Below, one piece after another: positions 30,862-42,255 of a stretch of DNA of 64,000 nucleotides. Below the pieces are notes generated by a model. That model worked only from the letters and a program-made list of their open reading frames with translations, did no database searches and was not told where the DNA came from. Position numbers and translations under genes: made by a program. The stretch comes from Perkinsus olseni (lineage: Eukaryota > Perkinsozoa > Perkinsida > Perkinsidae): NCBI GenBank assembly GCA_013115135.1, contig JABANP010000284.1:1-64000 (forward strand). Reading direction: 5' to 3'. How positions within the stretch are numbered: position 1 is the stretch's first letter; each line of letters opens with the position of its first letter.

Positions 30862-33800
30862 ATGTCAATTTTTAGATCATTGTCGTCGGCGACCACGTCC
30901 TCTGCCGCCGCTCTCTCCTCGGAGTTGCTCTCACAGACAGCTCGACACGCTAAGGAGGTCCGAGGGGCCGTCGGAGAATCGATGCAACTGCGGCAAATAA
31001 TGGAGAAGCAGGAGAAAAAGATATCCTTCTTGATTGGAGAACTGAAGGCTACTCGAGCCAAGCTCAACAAGAATGAAGCCGAGCTGCAGAGCGCCTTGGT
31101 TAGCTTAGATAGGCTGGTAGGCTGACTGGGTGTATGAGGTCTCCTGGGGGAGTCCTATTTGCCGTTCACTTCATCGCTCACGTCCACAGGACTCGGCGAA
31201 ATCACAGTGTCAAGATCTTCCAAGCCTATCATACAGGGTGTTCCAATTCGGTACGCATGTCATACTCAAGTCTCAGACTCAAACACGTAGTATTTGCTGA
31301 GATATACTGGTTTTAGTGATTTGCAAATCGAATCGGAATACCCCGTAGTGCTCTATTCCTTCTGATGGGGCATCGACGGGAGTACGAATAAACCGGAAGG
31401 CCGCTGGCCTCCATCCCCCTCGCCTCCCTCACTCCCCCTTGACCGAACGCTAGACCCAGTTGGCACGATGTAATCTATCGCTTTGTAATTTCGATCTATC
31501 GTTCGCAGAAATTAGTATCGATGAGAGGCTCTCATGGAGGCTCTCCATGGCTCTCCATTGGAGAGCCATGAGCTGATCGGTACTGTACGAAACAGCTACA
31601 ACTAGCTACGACTAGAGGCATCTGGATTTCGTACCCACCGGCTTGAATAACGTAAAGCACGAGCAAACGAGATGACGGGGTAGGACTGAGCTCCCCATCA
31701 CAGAGGCAGCAGAGGAAAGAATCACAAAGTTAGAAACTCTCAAAATGGACACGCCACACATCACTCTGCTAAGCGTGGAAGAGACTTAAGATTGTCACGG
31801 AGTTCCCACTATCTTATCATCAGTACACGACAGTTGTGATCCAATCACTGTGATCCTGATAAGAGCTATGACTCAAGCCTTTGTGAACTGTTGCTACTAG
31901 CGCCAGGAGGCATGTGAGTTGTGTGCCCACACAATCACAGCTGCCCCCTTGAAGCAGCTCCGTTAGCGATCTTCCTTCGTAGCTTGCTGAGCGGAAGGAC
32001 TTCGAGCAGCAGTTGGCTGAGGGCAAATCCATGCATCGAAGACTCAAGGCCCAAATCGAGTCGTTAGAGGAAGAGCTCTCCCGGTCCAGATCGGCCGCCT
32101 CTAGAGGATATGCAGATCAGTCTTGTGCATCGCCAGTAGGTCTTCCTTGTTCGTCGCTCCACATCGAGCGCTCGTTGCACTCGTGAGAATTGAACTGTTG
32201 ACCGGGACAAGAGAGAAGCTGTCAGTACAGCGGCCCCTTCGGCTAGTCCTTCATGACGGTTTTTGAGTTGATTCAGCCACGCTGATTCAACTCAGAATCC
32301 CTCGGGCCCTGATGAGCCACTAGAGATATCACGTTCCTGCGAGAAACCAGCTCTGTGCTCAGCGAGACGACTCTCCGAGATCAACTCGGTCGAACGGAGA
32401 TCGGGCGCGAGCTAAGGCTGCCTTGATCGAGGCTGAGAACCTACGCCTCAAAGAAGACTTGAACCGCATGGAGATGGAGGCCGCTGTATTGAAGAGGGCC
32501 TTGGTAAATAATTTGCCGCTGCTGGGGTTCGAACCCGGGACCAGGTGCTCAGAAGTCATGAACTACATGTTTCCATTAACGATATGCAGGAAACTGCAAG
32601 ATACCACGTAGAGACACAGCAGATGCGGGATGAGGCTGTCAGGTGATGACGAGCGGAGCGAAGCGGTATCGACCTTTTTTTCTTAGAGCGCGGGATGAGA
32701 TAGATTCTCTCCGGGGGGACTGCGGCACCTACAGAGCGGAAATCGATCGGCTGAAATCTGAAGTTAACCACCTCTCGAGTTCTTTGAGTAAATCAGAAAA
32801 GGCTAGTAGGGAAATCGAGAAGGAGAGAGACCAGGCCAAGCAAGAGGTCAGTTCTTGCAAAATCTTGAAATCTTGGAGTTCCTTAATTCGACTCAGGCAC
32901 ATCTAGCAGCGTTGGAGCGCATGAGCGTTATGAATAGAGCGGGTCATTTGCCTGCTCAACTTGACGAAGCCCGAGAAAAAATACGACAGCTGGAGGAAGA
33001 GCTCTCCAGAAAGACAGGAGAGCTGAGCGGTGAGTTCATTGGGCCCCGCTGAAGTGGAGTCTGTGGCACAGACCCTGTGCGACAATGCCTCGCTATGCGA
33101 GTAGTGCTAGACACCTGCTGATCGAAAACCCGAGTCCCGCTGAGTAGCGGCTCTTTTAAATCAATAGATTCAAGTCATTAAAAATCCACGGAATTTTTCC
33201 GATAAGAAACCAGGCGGAATTTAGCTACCGCCTAGTTCCTTATCCGGGCAGGGCCATCAGTATGGTCGCTGATATCTCTTCTCCGATCTCACCCGAGTCA
33301 CTTCTCTTAGTGAGTAATAGTCTGATCGGGGTGTTCACCGCAGTGGCAAACATGTTGTAGCGATCCGAGTGTTAAGGTCTTACGACGTCCCTGAGCGCTG
33401 CAGCATCCGAATGGTCCCACGAGAGAACGTTGTTGACCTCGAAAATCGATAAATACGAGCAGCTCCTCACGGAAATGGGCGACGAAAGACGACACCTCCG
33501 AGATGATCTCGACAAGGCGAGAATGGAGAAGTACGGGTGCCGCGGTCAAAACGCACTTCGTAAATACGATCTTTATTTCAATCGCTGCTGCATTCAGCGC
33601 TCGCCTGGCAGCCGACTTCAAAGATTCATCCGAGAAGGCGACCGCTAATGAGATAGCTGCAAATGCTAGTCGGGAGCAGCTCTCGTCCTTGGAGTCCCAA
33701 ATAGACGGGCTGAGAAGGGACGTAATCGCTAACAAGACTGAGATGAAGCGAAGAGACGCCGATGCCCGGCGGCTGAAGGCCGAGGTCACACGAGGTCACC

Positions 33801-34035
33801 AACTCGTGCGCGCGGCATCGGGGAGAGACCGAAGCGAAGAATTGGTGGACGAGCTGCGGGAAGGGTTGGCAACGAAAGAGGAAGAGCTGAGGAAACTCCG
33901 GCATGAGCAGTGGGTCATTGGTTCCTCCAGAGTCGTGCTAACCCTTTTCGCTCAGGTACAGCCTCGAGAGTTCGCTGGTTAACCGCGTTAGCGACTTGAG
34001 AGGTCAGTTGGATGCGGCCCTCTCTGGGCGACGAG
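30862..34035 (+). CDS. Coiled-coil protein, at least 10 exons
   Basis: Exons: 30862-31116, 31983-32135, 32363-32503, 32590-32642, 32687-32846, 32897-33029, 33404-33536, 33598-33909, 33956-34035, then an unresolved 3' end (a candidate exon lies near 34582). All junctions GT-AG with agreeing phases. The product is almost wholly Glu/Lys/Arg/Leu heptads (KKISFLIGELKATRAKL, IRQLEEELSRKTGEL, LRRDVIANKTEMKRRDA), so a long coiled coil of cytoskeletal, centrosomal or trafficking type. No globular domain or family recognised. Two introns carry the shared intron sequences (32504-32589 tRNA-like, 32643-32686 module). Confidence 0.8.
31547..31571. repeat. Small inverted repeat
   Basis: CATGGCTCTCCA, one spacer base and its reverse complement, inside the 866-nt intron of the coiled-coil gene; preceded by related GGCTCTC copies. 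Confidence 0.8.
32504..32589 (+). repeat. Coiled-coil gene intron with antisense tRNA-like sequence
   Basis: An 86-nt intron containing GCTGGGGTTCGAACCCGGGA, the complement of a tRNA T-arm, then a degenerate remainder and ATATGCAG. Confidence 0.7.
32643..32686 (+). repeat. Coiled-coil gene intron carrying the 3' module
   Basis: A 44-nt intron: GTGATG donor, GAGCGGAGCGAAGCGG, T7, CTTAG. It is the third unrelated gene with this module in splice-sense orientation. Confidence 0.85.
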
Positions 34036-35132
34036 GTAGGACGCTTCATCTGGTCTATCGTTTATTCTGTGTATGGCGTCGGGCCCGCCCTCCACAAGCT
34101 GTGCTCTTCTGGGGAGGGAACAGCTCGTTCGTAGAAGAGACATGAGATCGACTCGCACCGCCGGCTCTCCTGAATTTGATACACTCATGATATTATCGAA
34201 TATGAGTATTCATTCGGTGAAGCATCTCCCGTATGGCGCAATACAGCTTTTCGGGGTGTTGCCAACACGTCGACATGAAAATGTGGAATGCTGAAATCTT
34301 GTAAACTACCGTTTCCATGTTGCGTGTGAAGCTCTAATGATGAAAATGATGCTTGTTTATATCACGAGGATATTGAGGATATCAATTTGAGATGAATCGC
34401 GGAGCTGCCTTATTCGCTTTCCGTTCTCCTGTTGAAGTGTATTCGCCTAACTCAAGTACCTGTGAGAACTGGTAGTTCTGAACTACCCTCCACCTATTGC
34501 GCGATGACTTTTGGCTGGAATGTAGTGATGGCTATATGTAGCAAGAATCGAGTTTCTGCCTCAGTCTCGGCCACAGCCGAGAGTGACCACAGTCGCGTGA
34601 CTGAATTACAGCGAGAGCATTCAAGGCTGAAGTCAAGTTTCAACTTCACCAGTCATGCCCGCTCCAATCAGCACCCTCATCTAAGCCTCATCACGACGAT
34701 GACCTCATGTCCAATTTCTGCCATGTACAGTCTATTGCGTTCTATCGTTATAGTATTTCCACCGCCCCTGGTGTGTACGGCAACCGACGAGGGTTCTCTT
34801 GTAGTCTCCAGTCCCACCATTCTCTGAGCATGTGGCTGCGCCCGGACTGGTCTTCTAAGAAACCAGTTGTTTCGGGTGCCGCTCTCAGGATTCCGGGATG
34901 GCCCTCAGAAACTCGACTTGTTCATGAGTTCGTCGTGCCGAGCTGAGCCGTTCCATATGATATGAAGCGGCTCGATAAAACGCATGTGAATCATATCAAC
35001 TTCTTATGGGGCGAGCGAGATGCATTGCGCCCGCGGAGCGTCGCCCGTGACCCTGATGGAGACGCCCGATTGAGTATTTCGGACGAGCCCTCCCTCTGCA
35101 AGGTGGCACCTTATACGTTCCTTTGTCTGGCC
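34036..35132. other. Spacer before the secreted-family gene
   Basis: Probably holds the last exons of the coiled-coil gene: around 34582 a frame reads ESDHSRVTELQREHSRLKSS after an acceptor-like CCACAG. Nothing else is supported. Confidence 0.35.
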
Positions 35133-35798
35133 ATGCATCCTGCATTCGTCGCGGCTATCTGCAGTAGCATCTTGCACACTGCATCGTGCAGCCTCAGACC
35201 AATTCATAAACCTCATTACCGCCTCTTCAGCGTGGATCAACGACGCCAGCTGGCAGAGATGGACCAGCGTGAGGCGAAACAAGAGATCGTTGCGGAAACT
35301 AGAAGAAGAATTCGTGGCAATACATATGCAACGCCCCATAACAACACAATCAATGGCATGAGGTTGAAGGCCGAGGTCATCTTTAACCCCTCGTTCGACA
35401 ACCTTGACCTGAAGTTTTGGCACGAAGATGATACGGAAATCAGGGCCAAGCCAGATGTCTCCTTCGCCTTCTCACTAGACATTTTGCCCGATGACCTGTA
35501 TCTCCCCTATCAAGGCTCTCTCCGTGATTACAAATCGATTCCGATTAGAATTCAGCCTACCCGCAGAAATTGTCTCACAGTGAGCAGTCGGCGGTGTTTC
35601 AGCAGCAAGCTGCGCTCAGACATGGTGAGATTCTTCAACAAGAAGCTGAAGACACTTCTCGAAGCCAAGAAACATGACTTCGAATCCATCAAATTCATCC
35701 CTGACGGCGACCGCGAGGGGGTCGATTCCATAATCATGTACATCGGCGGGAAAAAGTTGCGTATGCTTCGTCACACCCTGATAATCGAAAGTGGCTGA
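35133..35798 (+). CDS. Secreted lineage-specific protein, intact paralogue
   Basis: I choose the Met at 35133 (MHPAFVAAICSSILHTASCS) because it starts a signal peptide; the open frame extends 57 codons upstream without a good start. About 221 residues. It shares NGMRLKAEVIF, LDLKFW, PDVSFAFSL, KFIPDGDREGVDSI and IGGKK with the gene at 6548-7181. Conserved strand-rich middle and an Arg/Lys-rich region. No known domain recognised; likely exported, possibly a multigene family of this lineage. Confidence 0.75.
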   Translation: MHPAFVAAICSSILHTASCSLRPIHKPHYRLFSVDQRRQLAEMDQREAKQEIVAETRRRIRGNTYATPHNNTINGMRLKAEVIFNPSFDNLDLKFWHEDDTEIRAKPDVSFAFSLDILPDDLYLPYQGSLRDYKSIPIRIQPTRRNCLTVSSRRCFSSKLRSDMVRFFNKKLKTLLEAKKHDFESIKFIPDGDREGVDSIIMYIGGKKLRMLRHTLIIESG

Positions 35799-36996
35799 GA
35801 GCATGTTCCTGCTGTGCTAGTAATTGTGTAGCCTCACTTGTTGCTTGTAGAAGTTGCCAATATTAATGTAGAGTTGGAGAACACGTGTGCCTGTAGGTAC
35901 AGTTCGAGCCGGAGTCGTCACCTCACGTTGCTCGTCCCCTCTATTGTGATTGGCACACAACTCTGTCGGCCTCAGCTAGCCGCAAGTGTCAGCCCATTGC
36001 AGGACTCTAGTGCGCGGTTTGATCGTTGGTTCCAAGCAACCTGTGACGCTCAGACCAGTTACTATTGCGAGTGTACCCTAACAGACCGATTTTCCCCTCT
36101 TTATTCTCTCTGAGGGGTAGGTTCAGCGTCCGATTCATTGATGTATACCGGCATAGTGCCCTGTCGGCGGTTGTATATGGATATTGCTGTATATCTGCTT
36201 CATTGGGCCGCTGACTCCAGATGATAGCCCAACCCTGTGGCGTCTTGTGTTCGAGGCGAGGTTTGGCGCGCGAAGGCAACGAACTGTATCTAGCGTCACA
36301 TACCACAGAGGATTGGCCCCAAGAGCATACAGTTGCTCGGCTTTCAGGGTATCCAATTGGGCTAGCGCTCATCGCGTTCGCGTGCCAAACTACGACTAGA
36401 ACACAAGACACCAGAGAAATCTTGGGACACATCGGAGAAGTGTTGGCAAGAAATGGCGGACTTCAATCCTCGCCTTCTCTGTCGAAAAGGGATCGGGGCT
36501 TGCAACTTGGCAACGAAGTGTAGCCCAAGGGGTCGTCAGCACTGCCCAAATAAGAGGCGTACCAGCCTGGAGTGCAAATTCCAAGTTACTGGTCATCATG
36601 CAGACTGCATGATGCGGTTTACAGTACTCTGAGTCTGAATGTGAACTTCGAACTCAGACCCGGTGGCTAAAGCAAGACATCATCCATCATCAATGGCGAG
36701 AGATCTTCTTCCCCGCTACAAGTTGGCGTAGTCGGCAAATCTGCATCGTATCTTCGGCCAGCCAGGACGCAGCGGAAGTGATGATTGGACTGCAGCATAC
36801 AAGCAAATCAACAAAGACATTGTCGGTTGTGTCGGAAAACTTGAAACGTATTCGCTAATGAACATGAGTTTAAGCTAGGATTCCTGAAGGATCATTTCTA
36901 GCTGATAGCTCTAATCTCGTTCTGGATTTCCACTTGAGCTCAGTACTTCGCTCTAACTGAGCGGGGCAACACGAAGAAATGACATTGTTGCAGCCA
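35799..36996. other. Gene-poor spacer
   Basis: Overlapping short frames on both strands without codon bias or splice support. Nothing I can defend. Confidence 0.5.
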
Positions 36997-37903
36997 TCAG
37001 TCATGCATGAACCATCTTCCCGCCTCTTGTCTTTCTGTGACTTGAGCTTCTCCACCGGGTCTGATTCGCACTCCGGCTGATGATGCTCTCAGTATGCCTC
37101 CCACCCTCCCTACACTCTGAGGAAATACTGCGCTCTGAGGTCTACCATGCTCGTCCGGCATCGTCGCTGACACTCGACGGCCGCCACTGCCGTCAACGTC
37201 CCTTGTCCTGTCCGCATCGTCCTGCTCTGAAGACTCACAGCCCGAGACCTCAGTGTCTCCCTCGTCTCTGCTGCTCCTTCTAGCAACCTCGCTGCTCGAG
37301 TCCTCGTCCAGGTATCGTCTCCAAGCCGGTGTCTCCTCTCGGGGACCGATTCTCGATTCACCTCCACGACCGCACTGCGAGCACTGCCTTGTTTTATCTC
37401 GCATAGCGCATTGTTCAAGTTCACGGAAAAGTTCATAGCGCAGAGCTTGAAGCTCATCCATCGTCGAATGATCGCTTTGATCGTCCTCCATTTCGCGCTG
37501 AGGGGCCTGACTGCGCGTTACGGTACGGACTTGAGGGGAAGAAGCTTCCAACGGCAGTGGTGCTTTCAAGCGGACCTGACCATACTCTCGGCTGGATAAC
37601 TCTCATGAGAGCTCCCTTCTCACTCTGGTTCGGAATCCCTTTGCTTCCGATTTCCGATCCTCGAGCTTCTTTCTGGCTTTGTCTAGCGTCAGTCGAGCAC
37701 GCGCTAGAGAGCGGCGGCTGGCGCTCGTCACAGGCCCCTGCATCTCAGCCTGAAAAAGCGTCGAGTGATGCCAAACTGACTGCAACATTCACTTCGATTG
37801 TAACTATCCTTTGCTGCGCTATCCTCAGCTCCTCGGTCTCCCTACGAAATGCGTCTGCCCACTCCTTGGCACTGGCGGCATTGCTGTGGTTATGGACGGT
37901 CAT
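36997..37903 (-). CDS. Lineage-specific coiled-coil/low-complexity protein, 3 exons
   Basis: Exons 37903-37793, 37749-37624 and 37575-36997, GT-AG introns of 43 and 48 nt, all phase 0; about 271 residues. Starts MTVHNHSNAASAKEWADAF; exon 2 is basic and helical (LTLDKARKKLEDRKSEAK); exon 3 holds MDELQALRYELFRELEQC, a CSQCGRG pair of cysteines and a long acidic, Ser/Arg-rich disordered segment. No known domain recognised. Confidence 0.65.
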
Positions 37904-38000
37904 GGGCTATCGAAAGACAGCTGGTGCAATAACACTGATCATCAAGTACTCTTAAGGCTCGATGAACTCTAAATCGCGTTCTCACATCTCACGGGCCATC

Positions 38001-38151
38001 GCAGTAGAAGACAGATACGAAGGACCATGCTCTGGACTCTGGCTCAGTCGCACCGTAGAGACCCTATAACTCAGCCTGCTAACGGAGCTGGAAGAATGAT
38101 CAGCAGCACTGATCCTGGCACTAACGTCACGCTCGTAATGTAGCGCTAGTG
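38001..38151 (+). repeat. 151-bp dispersed repeat S, copy 1
   Basis: Same length and about 85% identical by eye to 55601-55751, same orientation. Both start GCAGTAGAAGACAGAT and end TAGCGCTAGTG, with CACCGTAGAGACCCTATAAC in the middle. Could be a MITE or SINE; no terminal inverted repeat seen. Confidence 0.85.
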
Positions 38152-38346
38152 TTCGCCACTGCTGTCGATTATATCTCAGGTCTTGTCTTCGATCCTAGAC
38201 ATGAAAGGATGGTGACCACAACGTTTGATGTGTCCTCTGCCTTCGACAAGATATCCTTCAGACACATCATCGATGAGGTCGTTGCCATCACTGAGAATCC
38301 AGCCTGGGGATGCCTGCTCAACTCCTACCTACTAGGTAGGAGTTGA
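38152..38346 (+). pseudogene. Non-LTR reverse transcriptase fragment
   Basis: About 65 codons with TTFDVSSAFDKISF (reverse transcriptase motif A with catalytic Asp) and LLNSYLLGR, then a stop inside an inverted repeat. No other domain nearby, so a short dead fragment. Confidence 0.6.
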
Positions 38347-38347
38347 G
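38317..38347. repeat. 15-bp-arm palindrome
   Basis: CTCAACTCCTACCTA, one base, then its perfect reverse complement. It terminates the reverse transcriptase fragment, possibly marking a fold-back junction. Confidence 0.9.
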
Positions 38348-38423
38348 CTCTAGCTTCCTGATTCAGGACAATCAGCTCTAGCCAAGTGATCTTTGGTACA
38401 CGTTATCTCACTATACATATCAT

Positions 38424-39145
38424 TTAACTTATCATACAATTTTGCAAGTCGATCCGTCGGTGGATCAGGCTCAGGAGGAACTTCTTTACGCCGCCCTTCC
38501 CCTTCCTCGGGAGGGAAGGTATAGCCCCGTCAATTAGTAGGCTTCTTCTTGGGGCCATCGGGGCCGGCAGCCGGGCAGCGGCTTGCATAGTGACCGACCT
38601 CGCCACAGTAACTGTGGCACAGTTATAGCAGACAACCTGACCACCACCGCCGCCTTTGCCTTTGCCGTCAGGTCTTCTAAATAACCCCGCCGTAGTCAGT
38701 CGAGCCAACTCAGCAACCGTCTTCTGCGTAGCACGAGTGCTGGCTTCCATAGCCTTGCCCATCCTGAGGATAGACCTTTGCATCTGCCGCTCGCCTTCTG
38801 GGAGGTGTGATAGTGACTGGTTCTGCAGGACTTGGGACCAATGGGTCTGGGTGATGGTGATACCCTCCGTCTCCTTGACCATCGTCTTGAGGACCTCGGC
38901 GAAGTTGGCCAGAGAATTGGCTCGCCGGGCTTGGAACTGATCAGCTCGGGTGTAGGGCTCAGTGACTGAGCCTCAGTCTCGGCTAGCATCTCATCAACGT
39001 AACGACGAGTCTTCTCTATAACAGCTTCCCATGTCGTAGCATCACCAGTGTCATCATCAGCATATGATGCTGACCGGGCTGAATCATCTGCCTGATGGCT
39101 TCGAGATCTTCTTTGTAGCGCTACACAAAGTGTAGAGTGGTGCAA
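38424..39145 (-). pseudogene. LTR-retroelement gag relic
   Basis: Two minus frames join to a Gag-like helical segment (EGITITQTHWSQVLQNQ) followed by a Gly/Lys linker and a disrupted CCHC knuckle: CYNC in one frame and CGEVGHYASRC in the next, separated by an about 10-base duplication. No pol or LTR seen. Confidence 0.55.
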
Positions 39146-39552
39146 ATCCAGCGATGAGAGCGCTAGTAACTAGCGTGGTGATGGGTGGTGACCACGTCGA
39201 AGGGAGAAATTTCGTATCGCACTCCCTGTGATGGTACGCTAAGGCTCCATAATATCGATAACGTATCAGGAGTTAAGATAACGCAGGACTGACGTCGTCT
39301 CAGAAGTTGCGATCTATTCCTCGCCGCTTTCCGGAACGAGTTGAGGCGTTTACTCACAAGATTCCCCCTTCACGGTTGCCTGCTCTCTCCCAAAAGATAT
39401 TCCCCTCTCGACACTTCCTGAAATTCCCTGATGCACTAATGAACAGCCAACGCATTGAAAAAGGTTCATCGTGCGTAACGCATGTTTTGTTGCGTTACAG
39501 GGAAATTGGTTCCGGAGGCAGGAAAGTCAGAAAAGAACCCGGTACAAGCTAC

Positions 39553-39912
39553 TCAAGACGTATGAGCGCGGCCGAGTACAACCATTAGAGAGCTCTTCCC
39601 TTGCCCTAAATAGTGCTGGGTTTTATCGTAGGAGCCGCGCCATTGTTGCGGCCGTAAGGGCAATTCAAGCCGTCTCCCCCGTGTAAATCCCACTGAAGTG
39701 CCAAAATCACAGGTTGAACGGTCGACAGATAGTGCGAGCCGCAGCATGCAAATATGGCCGTAAGAATTTGTGTGCGAGTCCTCCGCATAGATGTCTATTA
39801 TCAGTTTTTTTTGGGGCACTTTGAATTTCGTCACCACCGTGCCAAGTTGGCAACTTGAAGTTGCAACTACAGATATGGCAATACATGAAAACACAACGGA
39901 CCGCTTCGACAT
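39553..39912 (-). CDS. Putative secreted protein
   Basis: Start chosen at MSKRSVVFSCIAISVVATSS, a signal peptide followed by Cys. The mature part (KFKVPQKKLIIDIYAEDSH) continues about 100 residues to the stop at 39553; the last third is less convincing and may be intron. No family recognised. Confidence 0.45.
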   Translation of the reverse strand: MSKRSVVFSCIAISVVATSSCQLGTVVTKFKVPQKKLIIDIYAEDSHTNSYGHICMLRLALSVDRSTCDFGTSVGFTRGRRLELPLRPQQWRGSYDKTQHYLGQGKSSLMVVLGRAHTS

Positions 39913-40121
39913 GACAGCAACATCAATACTCATGAGAACAGCCGGGGAACAACTGGGCAACAACAATACGCGTTGAACTTCCTCCAGAACAGGATAGTGT
40001 GAACGCAGTAGAAAAGTTGAGAAAAGGTATGAGATGAAGTTTACGTTGACAAAAGCTTAGTAGTATCATATACATGTATTGAGCATTATTGATGAAATTT
40101 TCATCGTACCACTCATCAACC

Positions 40122-40365
40122 AATGTAAGAGATCAACGAGGACCAGCCCATCCTCTGTCACTGAGTCGCTCGACGAGGCCGGCCAAATATCAAGAGCGGT
40201 CATGTCGTCACGAGCCTCTGAGACGTAGTTGCTATAAGCCATGAGTTGCCTGGCAAGGGTCTCTGAAGTTCCCTCCCGCCACCACCAGCGGCCTGGCCTC
40301 GGCGCGGCCTCCTGGGCGTTGAACAGCAAGTCGTACAGCCTGGTCACGTTGAGCCTAGGCTTCAT
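40122..40365 (-). CDS. Putative exon, gene unknown
   Basis: The minus frame encodes NVTRLYDLLFNAQEAAPRP, YSNYVSEARDDMTALDIWP and VTEDGLVLVDLLHW, then a donor-like GTTGAT. Composition is protein-like and the frame has no stop. Neighbouring exons not found. Confidence 0.35.
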
Positions 40366-41412
40366 ATCACTAAGAACACCAAGATTCCAGAAACTCTCTT
40401 GTACTACGCAGGGCGTACAAGAGATTCCACGAGAACCATTGAAAGGGCAGGTCTACTACAGGGCGCCCTCTGGCTCCACCGTGAGGGCAGATACTGTGGT
40501 TCACAGTTATTAAAAACTGCAAAGGAGCCCCGGCGCGTTTCGCCTTTCATCTCTAATTCAATAAACGGTGGCTGGTGCGAATAGCGCTCGACCTTCAGAG
40601 CCACGATTAACAGTACTTGCGAGCATCTCTAATTATAAGCTAATTGAATCAGAGGGAGAGATTGTGAGAGAACGGTACTAAAGCGATGATTCAATCATCA
40701 TGATTGTTTTGCATTCCGATCTGTTTGCCCTCCGTTGTGTGGGTCTGTCTGAGCTAAGCTTGAGCGTTTCCATATTGTTGAGTAATCATTAAAATGAGTT
40801 TTCCGGTATAACTTACCCCTCAACTTTGGTGTATTGTGTTATCTATCAATGGTCGCGCCTAAGGCATGTTTCTCTGACAGAGATAATCCCGCTTTCCTAT
40901 CGTCACGATAGTATCGTGCTTCGACAGGAAGCTACGCAAAGTCACCGACGAGGTCAAGACATTGCATCAACCACCAGATCTCAGAGGATATAACTCGGGT
41001 GTCGCAGTCTCAATCAGACTGATCGAATCAGCATGTGCAAAAATCGGGGTGGGCGCGCTATGGATTTCACAGGCTGTGAATCACAGCGCGCGAATTTCAC
41101 AGTGTGAAATATGGAAGTGGTTCATGAAATTTCACTGCGAAATTTCGGAGCTCGTGCGCTGCGGGCACATGCTGAATCGAATTAGTTGGCCTCTAACGCT
41201 GTCAGCTGGCTCAGACGCCTTCACTGGTGCTAGCTTGACTCGTAGTTTGCGAGTTGCACCATTCGACCTACCGGATGAGTCTGTTGCTTGTCGTGGACAG
41301 ATTTGCGTAGACTGCTGTCAGCCTGAAAGCCTGGTCAACCTTTGGCCTGCTCAAGTAGAACGCGGACAGGAGGGACTGAAGTGCCAACGAGCACTTAGCC
41401 AGTTGACCCGCT
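40366..41412. other. Gene-poor spacer
   Basis: One 167-codon plus-strand frame (40962-41465) has no recognisable feature and probably reflects antisense or chance. A cluster of TTTCAC/GTGAAA short inverted repeats lies near 41068-41150. Confidence 0.4.
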
Positions 41413-42036
41413 TTACTGTGCTTCTACTGCTTCCTCGCTCCAGCTTGTCGCCCAGGATCCAGTGAAGAACTTGCTGATGGGAGTTAAGTTCGACGTGTAC
41501 TCTGGTCCAGGTAGAAACGCCAAACTACTTTTTAGGTGCCTCTTGAGAGATGCTGCAGACACGCCCTTTGAGGGATCTAACTGCCGGAAGTCTTTCATGT
41601 GCTCAGTATTGAAATCTCTCAAAGCTTCTTCATCAAACAACGCAAAGAACGCGATGCCTTCGTGATCTCTGAGAACGCTGGATGTGCAGCAGCTTCTTCG
41701 ACAATTACCACTTTGTAGGATAATGCACCCATGAGACGTCGACAACCCGAATTTGTCCATCTTCCGGCTGCTGGACGTAACCAATGGCAGTCTGAGAAAG
41801 GGAGTTGCAAGAGGGTAAAACATAGCGGGTCGAGGCTCATCGAGCCGTGGAGATTTTCAACCCTTGACAAGATGCTGACACACCTCTAGCTTTTCTTCGC
41901 CGCCATAGAGGGTTATAAACTTTCTGGTTGGTGCGCCGGCTCCCGCAGGTTCTGGCTGGAGAGCAGCTTCATACGATAACGATACACACAAGGCAGTGTG
42001 GAGCAGGAAACGCGGTATGAAAATTTGTCGGGCCAT
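41413..42036 (-). CDS. Putative secreted protein, 2-3 exons
   Basis: Exon 1 (42036-41869) starts MARQIFIPRFLLHTALCVSL, a signal peptide, and ends at a GTCAAG donor. After an acceptor CTTTCTCAG (near 41799) one frame reads AIGYVQQPEDGQIRVVDVSW, and a later frame reads DHEGIAFFALFDEEALRDF to a stop at 41413. Joining these needs a 31-nt intron, shorter than others here, so the middle of the model is uncertain. A copy of dispersed repeat U lies just upstream (42215-42255). Confidence 0.5.
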
Positions 42037-42214
42037 CTGAAGTTGAACTGAAGACCACTGAACAGTCAACAAGAATTAGCCTTCGCACACCAGAAAACTT
42101 CAGTCAGAGGCTCTCACGAACAATGCAATAGGATTTCGCGCCCAGGAATCTGCACTATCTCCGAGATCGTATCTCGTTCCTCTAGGTATAGTTGTAGACC
42201 ACAACATAAGTAGA

Positions 42215-42255
42215 TTGGCCACATAGTGAACGAGATAGAGCATATAGAAAGTCGA
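42215..42255 (+). repeat. Dispersed repeat U, plus-strand copy
   Basis: CATAGTGAACGAGATAGAG with flanks matches the complement of the 3' end of the gene at 58111-58647 and two further copies near 60380 and 60650. Confidence 0.65.

Noticed and set aside
40962..41465. 167-codon plus-strand ORF
   Set aside because: No signal peptide, domain or bias; overlaps a better minus-strand candidate at its end.
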